Of a stretch of DNA of 64,000 nucleotides, positions 56,340 through 64,000 are shown one piece after another (position 1 is the stretch's first letter; each line of letters opens with the position of its first letter). The stretch is from NCBI GenBank assembly GCA_023014485.1, contig JAJOZX010000199.1, positions 186,001 to 250,000 on the forward strand. The letters are read 5' to 3'. Both the position numbers and the translations under genes were made by a program. The stretch comes from Bathynomus jamesi. Its lineage: Eukaryota > Arthropoda > Malacostraca > Isopoda > Cirolanidae. The notes under the pieces were generated by a model. That model was not told the DNA's origin, ran no database searches, and saw only the letters and a list, made by a program, of their open reading frames with translations.

Positions 56340-56530
56340 GTACTTTCCTGTTATCCTGGACCCACTTTTTGCCAGATGGCCAAATTTTTTTTTTTAAATG
56401 TTAAGTAACTAACCAAACCTAACCTAACCTAACCAGTTCAGTTAGGTTGTTTAGTTACATTTAAAAAAAAATAAAAAATTTACCAATCTGGCAAAAAGTC
56501 TGGGGTCCGGGATAATAGAAAAGTACCATT
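56340..56530. repeat. palindrome with AACCT repeats at its centre
   Basis: Arms GGTACTTTCCTGTTATCC ... TTTTTGCCAGAT with inverted copies at 56470-56527. The centre holds about four AACCT units (56404-56425) and an inverted GGTTAG stretch. Confidence 0.8.
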
Positions 56531-56546
56531 TTTTCTGCTATATTGA

Positions 56547-57172
56547 TTGATATATGGGTATATGTATACTGTACTTTAGCATCAGAAATTATTTATATGT
56601 TTAATATCAGCAAAAAATATGTAAGTCTGAATATAACTTTTAATTATTAAAAGTATTAAAATGATATTACAACTGATAAATGTCATTAATGGATATAATC
56701 AAATGCACAAATAAGTTTTATATTTATTTCTCCATAAGAGTGGAGAGGTATATGACAGAGGAGAGTAGAGAAGACGAACCAAAAACAGCGACCCCATGTA
56801 AAGATGGGATAATAAGCTGCGGAAGAAGAATAAGAATTCATGAATATAGCTGGGAAATAAGGCATGTGATTTAACCATGTTGACAATGTAGCTGCTTCTT
56901 TACCCAGTAAGGTTAACTGTATACCCTTGACAATTGGTTAAGTTGTGATATTTTTGTTTAAACTAACAAAAATATCATGACTTAACCTAACCAATCATCA
57001 AGGGCATAACAGTTGACCTAACCAGGCAAAGAAGAAGCCATGTCATCAACATGGCACATTTACCAGTTGAATATCTTTAATACTTTTAATAAAGTTATAT
57101 TCAGGCTTACATATTTTTTGTGGATATTAAACGTATAAATAATTTCCAACGCTAAGCATACATATACTGATA
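56547..57172. repeat. nested inverted repeat, GGTTAGGTTAA family copy 4
   Basis: Outer arms: 56555-56670 (GAAATTATTTATATGTTTAA, AAAAAATATGTAAGTCTG) mirrored at 57060-57165. Inner palindrome 56868-57060: TGTAGCTGCTTCTTTACCC, ACCCTTGACAATTGGTTAAG and inverse. Immediately followed by the Tigger terminus at 57179. Confidence 0.8.
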
Positions 57173-57584
57173 TATGTACAGTAGGCCCTCATTATTCGTG
57201 AAGCTCTCTGTTTGCAATTTCACAAATTCATGATGACCCATTTCAGTACCATGTTTTGGTAAATTTGCAACTGACTCCACAAATTCATGATTTTGTCAGG
57301 TGGCATCAACAACACTGCCCACACAGGGTGTTTTTTATTGAGAGAGGTTGTGTCATTCTGTGCTCTTCAACACCAGTGTACTATATTTAGTGTGTTATTT
57401 AGTTATTTATAAAATATTGCTTTACATAATTGTTTATGTAATAATATTGTTTATTACATACAGTAAAGTTTTATTTATGTGAAATATCATTATGTAATAT
57501 CACAGTAACATTATTGGTTTTGGTACTTTCCTGTTAACGGGAATACCCTAAAAAAAGGTTACAGACAGAAGTGCTCCAACTTTA

Positions 57585-57914
57585 ATGGCCACAACTGCAG
57601 AACACATCGAACCAGGCTCAATTATCTACTCTGATAGCTGGAAGGGTTATAAAACTAAGAGCTTGCAGATGCTGGTTTTGAGCACTTCAAGGTTAATCAT
57701 CATTTCAACTTTGTGGATCCCACTAGTGGAGTCCATACTCAAAACATTGAAAGGATGTGGGGCAGCACCAAATGGTGTAACAAGAAACACAATGGAACCA
57801 TCCACCATCATCTGGTCTCGTATCTTGCAGAATTCATATGGCGACAACGTACCAAAAGCAGCGACATTTTTTTCTGCAATTTTAGACGACACATTTTGGC
57901 CCCCTAGTAACTGA
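57585..57914 (+). pseudogene. Merlin transposase C-terminal remnant
   Basis: HIEPGSIIYSDSWKGYKTK carries one catalytic Asp. After a frameshift, the other frame gives DPTSGVHTQNIERMWGSTKW, with the Glu of the ISXO2-like DDE domain, then SYLAEFIWRQR. The N-terminal part is deleted. Related to bacterial IS1016/IS1595 transposases. Confidence 0.85.
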
Positions 57915-57957
57915 TTATCACTTATATATTAATTATTTTCATTTAAATGATTAATAA

Positions 57958-58278
57958 ATTTAGTACATATTATCGGGACTACCAAACTGTTTGTTATGTA
58001 TTTTTGCTCTCGTCATTTTCGTTTAAACTAACGAAAATATCGCAACTTAACCTAACCAATTATCAAAGGCATACAGTTGACCTAACCGGGCATTCAATTA
58101 ACCTAACCAGGCATTTTCCATTATATTAACCTGTTAGGTCAATTGAATGCCCAGTTAGGTCAACTGTATGCCCTTGATGATTGGTTAGGTTAAGTTATGA
58201 TATTTTCATTAGTTTAAAAAAAATGCAAGAGTAAAAATACAAACAGTTTGGTAGTCCCGATAATACGTAAGTACCAAC
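57958..58278. repeat. 320-bp palindrome inside the Merlin element, GGTTAGGTTAA family copy 5
   Basis: Arms start TATTATCGGGACTACCAAAC, pass TTTTTGCTCTCGTC, AACTTAACCTAACCAATTATC and TTGACCTAACCGGGC, and meet near 58118. Confidence 0.88.
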
Positions 58279-58679
58279 AATTCTAACATCGAACAAACTT
58301 TTTTTAGAGTATTCCCATTAACAGGAAAGTACCTTGGTTTCTATTAGTGTTTGATGCGAATCATTGTTTAATAGGTATATATTATTGCAGTTTCAGCCCC
58401 AATTGGTTCTCGGCAATTTTGATGTGTTGTTTAGCTGTATCTCTTCATTTTGGACAACTTTTTCTAATACCAATTCCATCGCAAATGGATAACAATGGAG
58501 ATAATAAATATAATAATTTTTGGTCCGCCATATTGTCTCAGTCTAGCCATGGCTACAGTGTGTGAAGGTTGTGCTCTTACTCCATTTGAAGCGATTCATA
58601 AATTTTTTAAGAATAACATTGACTTGCTTGTTTTCTTTTGTTCTCACGGTGTTAGGTTAGGTTAGATTGAGTTGGGTTA

Positions 58680-58775
58680 TGAAACTTATGTTTTCCTATG
58701 TTTTTTGATGTGATTCACTCGAATTTGACATCCATTTCCATTGCAAATCACTCATTTTTGGCTTTTGGTGTGTGT

Positions 58776-58806
<31 letters not shown>

Positions 58807-58908
58807 GGGGGGGTCTCAAAACTAGTAATTTGCGATGGAAATGGATACCAAATATGAATGAATCACATCAAAAAACCATAGGAAAAACGCAAGTTTTGTG
58901 TTCAAAAC
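58680..58908. repeat. inverted repeat around a (TG)n-G(n) tract
   Basis: Left arm TTTTTTGATGTGATTCA...TCCATTTCCATTGCAAA; right arm its inverse; the loop 58768-58815 is a TG run followed by about 25 G. Confidence 0.85.
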
Positions 58909-59446
58909 AAATTGGGGCCAAAACTGCAAATTTACCATTTAATATGTATTGCTTTAGTATATTCTGTAGTGTTTTACAAAATTTGGCATTTTAAGGATAT
59001 TTTACACTGCCATCCTTGAGCTGTTGGAACAAATTAGCGATTTTACATTGAAAATGGATCTCATTCACAATTTCACAATTTGTAACATTTTTCTCAGTCC
59101 CAATTAATCACAAACAATGAGTGCCCACTGTATTATTAATGTACAATATGGTTACTGTGCAGCCTTAAAAGTAAGATTTACCAATTCTTGCCTCACCTGT
59201 CGAGTGAGCTATTTTAGTTAAAACTCTCACCCAATGCATCAGGCACTAGAGTTTTATGGAAAAACCATCGCATGCCATGTTGGAAAATTCAAGCAGATTG
59301 TGTAGTCCAAACTCAGGGCAACCCAACAACCTAAGAGATTAGCCCAATTTCAATACCTTAGCTTCACTAGCAGAAACTTTGTGATTTCTTTTCTTGGTTA
59401 TTATTCATTTTTTGACCCAGTCACACCCAGCTATAACAGCAATATA

Positions 59447-61066
59447 TCGGGTGGCCACAAAAAAACTTTACTTAATTCAAAGTTTAATAACTGCAACAAT
59501 TCAAAACTTATGCGATTGAGCTTTGGCACACATTAACAGATGGTTATAGTCTATAATTGCTGGAATTTTCAAATATGTAGGTTCTATAGTTTTGTTACAG
59601 TGAACAATTTAAAAGCATATGTCTAAAAATAGCATGCCGAAGAAAATGAATTTGAACTTAACAAAATTTACTTAAACAAATGGTCAATGTGACCACCTCC
59701 CTGTTGGTAAACTGCCCTCAATCGCTTCTTCCACGAGGAGATGCACTTTCAAACCTCATCTAAGGTGATATCCTCCCATGCTCTACTGATTTTCTCCTTA
59801 AGTTCATCTTCGGTGAATTTGTCTTTCTGGCTGCCGTAAACCTTCACCATGAGGGAATCCTATACTGAATAGTCCATCGGATTACAGTCGGGAGACTGAG
59901 GCAGCCATTCATCCTTTTTGATGAAATTAAGGGTCTCTTGCTCTAGATGATTTTGGGTCGCTCGGCTTGTATGGGCGGGTGCCCCATCTTGCTGGAAAAT
60001 GTAGGCCTCATCAGGATACAGCTGACGACAATCAGGAAGTAACCCATTATCTAACAGGTTGATGTAGCGCTCAGAGTTAACTTTAGTTTCGTTTGTGGCA
60101 ATAAAATGAATTCATGTTTTCCCCTTCCATGAAATCCCCGCCGATACCATTACTTTTCTGTTGAATCGTGAGGTTTCATGATAAAGCCTGGAGGGAGGAA
60201 TGTCCTTTTTCCTTGAACCATAAACCCTGTCATTTTGCCTGTTTTTGGCCACCTCCAACGTGAAATCCTTTTCGTCTGTAAACACAACTTTTTGCACATC
60301 TTCAGCTGAGTAGCGTTCATATAGGGATTTACAGCGGGTCTTTCTATGCTGTCTTACATTCTGATCACGCCGAGAAGCTTGAATTCTCTTGTAGGCCTTC
60401 AATTTCAAACGTTTTAGAATCCCTTGTACAGAGGAGCAAGAAATCCCAAGGTCATACACAATCTGTCTCTGGGAGCGATGAGTTCCTGGTGTATTCTCCT
60501 GGGATTGAATCAGTTCCTCCACGGCAGCCTTATTTTCTTCTGTTGAAACACTTTTGGGCCTGCCGCTGCCGGGTTTTCTAGCTGTTGATCCAGTATCCTT
60601 TATCTTTCTTATTAAGTTATAAACACTTTGACGAGTCCAGTTCTTTGCGGGGAATTCTCGGACAATCCTATTTCCATTTCAACCTTTTTCCTTGACACAT
60701 GCTTCTATGATGGCTTTATCACTTTTACTTAACGTCATGCTGGTGGGGTTTTAGCGGAAAAATAAAAGAAAGCAAATTCACATTAGGTTTAGCCTATGCC
60801 AGCGCGCGTGTCATACTACGCTACATTAGGTTTAGCCTACGCTAGCGCACATACGTGTCAGATGCACACCAGGCATGCTATTTTTAGACATATGCTTTTA
60901 AATTGTTCACTGTAACAAAACTATAGAACCTACATATTTGAAAATTCCAGCAATTATAGATTATATGCATCTGTTAATGTGTGCTAAATCTCAATCGCAT
61001 AAGTTTTGAATTGTTGCAGTTATTAAACTTTCAATTAAGTAAAGTTTTTTTTGTGGCCACCCGATA
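59447..61066 (-). mobile_element. mariner-type (DD37D-like) transposon, inactive
   Basis: TATCGGGTGGCCACAAAAAAAC and its inverse bound 1.6 kb, with inverted similarity running for well over 100 bp (to TTAAAAGCATATGTC). Confidence 0.9.
59668..60738 (-). pseudogene. mariner DD37D-like transposase with several stops
   Basis: From ATG at 60738: MTLSKSDKAIIEACVKEKG, stop, RQSVYNLIRKIKDTGSTARK, KPGSGRPKSV, then an open stretch 60522-60112 (SQRQIVYDLGISCSSVQGIL, VVFTDEKDFTLE). After another stop come YIFQQDGAPAHTSRATQNHL, then WLPQSPDCNPMDY and GGHIDHLFK. Thirty-seven residues separate the second and third Asp. At least four in-frame stops. Complete in length, dead in sequence. Confidence 0.9.
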
Positions 61067-61099
61067 TATTGAATAACCGGTAAATATGGATATTACGGC

Positions 61100-61312
61100 C
61101 TCCACCCAATTTTGATGCCAAAATACATTTTCCTAGTAGTGTATGATGTGCTTTGTTCAAATCTGGCCTTCATTTTATGTGGAAATGAACCAATCAAAAG
61201 TTATGAGACTTCAAAGTTTTAACATATTTTGGTTCATTTCCCATAAAATGAAGGCCAGATTTGAACAAAGCACATCATACACTACTAGGAAAATGTATTA
61301 TCCATATTAGGG
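61100..61312. repeat. palindrome, about 205 bp
   Basis: Arms ATTTTCCTAGTAGTGTATG...AAATCTGGCCTTCATTTTAT meet near 61210. Outer flank ATGGATATTACGG/CCATATTAG is also inverted. Confidence 0.85.
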
Positions 61313-61314
61313 TG

Positions 61315-62460
61315 TCCCAGCCTCACATGTGAAAATAAAAATTTGCAAAAGTCAAATTGCACACCCCTTTAATTAATTACACTTGCAGAAAGGAAAAAAT
61401 GGACAAAATTTCATTGGCCTATTAGGAGGGGAAGGGTCCCCTCATTGACCTTGTTTATTCGACCCTATATGAACAAACGTAAATGCTCAGCATTAATCAT
61501 TCTAGAATGGAAGAATGAAATGTAAATTCTTTCTAATGACTAAATTAAAGGAAATGGAAATTCTTCCTAATGGCACATTTCATTTCGGGGGACAGAGGAT
61601 CTTTTTGTCTGCTGAGGGGAACTGCTGGTGGTGGGGTCATTCCATGTCAAGTCAGCCACCTAAAACACACACCCCTTTCAATTTTGCTCATATTTGGCAC
61701 AATAGCAGATATACATGCCAAACTTAAATTCCCAAATTATTAGAGCTGACTGACCTTTGGTTACTGAGATACAAGGTCAGAAAGTTGTGACATTTTGACC
61801 TTTTTTGCGTTAAATGACTATTTTCAAAACGGTGTAACTAAAAAACTATTAAAGCTAGAGCATTGATTTTGGTCTCATTTTAAAGCTCTTTAGTAGCCCC
61901 TTGTTTATTGTCTCTTGTTAAATATCTCTACTGTGAAAAATAAAAAAATCCCTTCAAAAGTTGACCTTTGACCTTGAATAAAAAAAAAATACCTTCTAAA
62001 AATTCAATTTTTTTACATTAATACCTTGAGTCATGTACAACAAAATCCCAAGAAGCTGTAAGTGGCTGATAACTAGTTCAATGTATAAAAAATAATGAAT
62101 TCAAGCAACATTTTGAAAAAAGTCATTTTATACAAAAATTGTCAAAAAGTCATGACTTTGTGACCTTGTATGTCAGTAACCATTTTTGTCTAAGGTCAGC
62201 TCAATCTCTTACAAATACAACCCATATCTACATACTATCTGCAGCCTTCTACAAACAAGCAAATGCTTATTTTTAAATATTTGTTCTTTACCCACCTCAC
62301 CTGTATGTTGTGCATGTATGTGATGGTTTTCAGTAGTTGACAAGATTCTTGTGGGCCACCCAATTTATTGTGATTTCTAGAAGAGAAAACAATTTTTAAT
62401 GTATACCTAGATAGCTACCTAATTAACAAATACAATTAACATATTAAAATGTACATACAA
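61315..62460. other. non-coding dispersed repeat, no gene
   Basis: TGGGGTCATTCCATGTCAAG and the following text (TTTTGACCTTTTTTGCG, AAAACGGTGTAAC) have the look of a dispersed non-coding repeat; two forms of the TGACCTTG phrase occur. Confidence 0.4.
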
Positions 62461-62581
62461 TTAGTGATGTGAGTCGTTTTTTATTGTGTCGTTTTTTGTC
62501 ATTTTTTTTGTTTAAAACGAAGATAGTCTTTTTTTTTGTTTTTTATTGTTTTAAACTTATTCCATATTTTTCTTCCTTTAA

Positions 62582-64000
62582 CCCTTCGGATGCGCAATTC
62601 CTGACCGTGTACTTTCCACCTGTGCGCAAAAAAATCGGGAAATTTACCCATTTGTTAACGTAAAATAAATCAAGTCAAGCACCATTTTGTTAAATTATTT
62701 TTGTTTCCCTTAATAAATAAAGATTTTCTCTTACAAACTAAACATTTTCTCTTACAAAATAAACAGAATTTAGTGGGTAACTTGGTAATATGGTTGAGTA
62801 GAATTTTATGAAAATTTACACGTTTTCAAGCGTTTATGTTCAGTCTTGCATGAGAAATTGGGGGAATGAAACGTGCGCTATGGCAGCTAAAAAACAAAGA
62901 CTGGAAAGTTGTGAACAAATAATAGCTGCGTTAGATGCAATAAGCTCTGGAAGTAGTGAGTGTGAAAGTGATTATAGTGAAACTGATATAAGTGACAATG
63001 GAGATGATATTACAGCAAGTAGTAATAGTTCATTTTCATGGCAGTGTGTGCAACGTTGCCAGTCTAACAGATATCGCTTTGAAGAAAATGTAGGACTTCA
63101 ACAAGGTTGCAATCTAAATGAAGCAAGTTCAGAAATAAATTTTTTTGAGTATTTCTTTGACAATGTTATGATGCAAAATATAGTGGGACAAACAAATGAG
63201 TTTTATCAATATGAGAAAAGAAGATTAGGCCCATCTCAATCTTCCAGGATGCAACGATGGCATGATACAAAAATGATGAACTGTATGTCTTTTTTGCTCT
63301 AACAATTCTCATGCCACACATAAATAAACATAGACTGCAGGATTACTGGGGTTCAGACTCCTTGACTGAAACACCTTCCTTTCGCAAGTATATGTCAAGA
63401 GATCGATATTTATTACTCATGAGATTTCTGCATTTCACAGACAATTCAATTCCTCCAAATCAGCCAAATGATCGTCTTGTGAAAATCAGACACTGTATAA
63501 CTCATATGAAGTCAAAGTTTTCAAATATTTACAATCCAGGACAAAAATTAGTTATTGATGAATCTCTTGTACTTTTCAGAGGGAGGGTAATTTTTCGACA
63601 ATACATACCCTCCAAGCGTCATAGATTTGGAGTGAAATATTTTATCCTTTGCGATTGTGAAACTGGATTTGTCTTGGATTTCATCATTTACACTGGATCA
63701 GACATAGATTATCCTGCAAATGATCCACTAGGACATTCTGGAGCGATTGTAAAGACACTTTTAGCTAAATATTTGAATAAAGGCCACATTCTGTATACTG
63801 ACAACTGGTATACGAGCCCATTACTATGCAAATATCTGCATGTAAATAAAACAGGATCTTGTGGAACTGTAAAGGTAAATAGAAAAAATATGCCCAAGTT
63901 TCACCCAAGTAGAAAAGGAGAGTGCCATCTGATGGAATCAAAACCTTTATTAGCACTAAAATGGACTGATAAAAGAGATGTGCATATGCTAACAACAATT
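62582..64000 (+). mobile_element. piggyBac-like transposon, right end outside window
   Basis: TTAA (62578-62581) followed by CCCTTCGGATGCGCAATTCC fits a piggyBac target site and terminus. The transposase gene follows on + and runs off the window. Confidence 0.8.
62880..64000 (+). pseudogene. piggyBac transposase (DDE_Tnp_1_7), one visible frameshift, 3' end missing
   Basis: ATG at 62880 (MAAKKQRLESCEQ) begins an acidic Ser-rich N-terminus. The frame closes at 63302, while the homologous reading continues from 63284 in another frame: LQDYWGSDSLTETPSFRKYM, FLHFTDNSIPPNQPNDRLVK, KLVIDESLVLFRGRV (first Asp), FGVKYFILCDCETGF, GHILYTDNWYTSPLLCKYL (second Asp) and ALKWTDKRDVHML (third) at the window edge. 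The single +1 shift near 63270-63285 could be a real lesion or a sequence error. The rest is open to base 64000. Confidence 0.88.

Larger units (their letters stand above)
57522..58333 (+). mobile_element. Merlin-like transposon, shortened
   Basis: GGTACTTTCCTGTTAACGGG and its inverse (CCCATTAACAGGAAAGTACC) bound 812 bp. Flanks TTGGTTTT and TTGGTTTC (57514-57521, 58334-58341) fit an 8-9-bp Merlin duplication. It carries an IS1595/ISXO2-type transposase remnant. Confidence 0.82.
57179..59130. mobile_element. pogo/Tigger-like element carrying nested insertions
   Basis: CAGTAGGCCCTCATTATTCG at the left and, inward, CAGTGGGCACTCATTGTTTG at the right, both next to TA. Its own interior is non-coding; it hosts the Merlin element and the palindrome at 58680. 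Confidence 0.75.

Noticed and set aside
56404..56425. Interstitial telomere
   Set aside because: Only about four AACCT units inside a palindromic mobile repeat; too short to call.

Overview
This is an AT-rich, intron-rich metazoan chromosome window. It holds two interrupted host genes set in a dense and deeply nested layer of transposable elements. Introns have ordinary GT-AG sites, simple repeats are everywhere, and the mobile elements are animal types: hAT, Tc1/mariner, pogo/Tigger, Merlin, piggyBac, Penelope-like, CR1-like LINEs and SINEs. An arthropod is the most likely source, perhaps a chelicerate. This is inference: the closest clue is a short AACCT/TTAGG-type run, and no marker names the species.

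Host genes. (1) RNF103 (KF-1), an ER-membrane RING-H2 E3 ubiquitin ligase, lies on + with exons at 12014-12360, 16118-16242 and 20738-22075; its 5' exons are not visible. Two one-base phase breaks are present and are more likely consensus errors than decay. (2) USP37, a nuclear deubiquitinase of family C19, lies on - with ten coding exons from 43472 down to 24606. Every splice phase agrees and the model gives 831 codons with Cys, His and Asp boxes, a ubiquitin-interacting motif and three KEN motifs. The genes converge tail to tail about 2.5 kb apart.

Layout. 1-4.95 kb: a DNA transposon with long inverted termini and a decayed transposase, itself hit by a hAT MITE with an exact 8-bp target duplication. 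5.6-10 kb: a Tc1-like element broken by a hAT element that carries further nested MITEs. 10.5-11.8 kb: a mariner with an open transposase, in front of the first visible RNF103 exon. 12.4-20.7 kb: RNF103 introns with hAT MITEs, a 5S-rRNA-derived SINE, a minisatellite, tRNA-like repeats and a mariner deletion derivative. 24.6-43.5 kb: USP37, whose introns hold palindromes, SINEs, a Penelope-like element with a GIY-YIG domain and a LINE end. 44.6-46.0 kb: a 1.3-kb fold-back element. 46-64 kb: mostly mobile elements (Tigger, Merlin, two mariners of which one is folded back, LINE endonuclease remnant, piggyBac running off the end), with two weak candidate exons near 52-53 kb.

Most notable: (a) fold-back elements whose arms carry hammerhead-ribozyme-like cores, in the style of Penelope-like retroelements; (b) a network of SINE copies that share one core segment but have different heads (5S rRNA or tRNA), the same core also lying antisense inside the Penelope-like element; (c) a dispersed family of palindromes built on a GGTTAGGTTAA-type arm.
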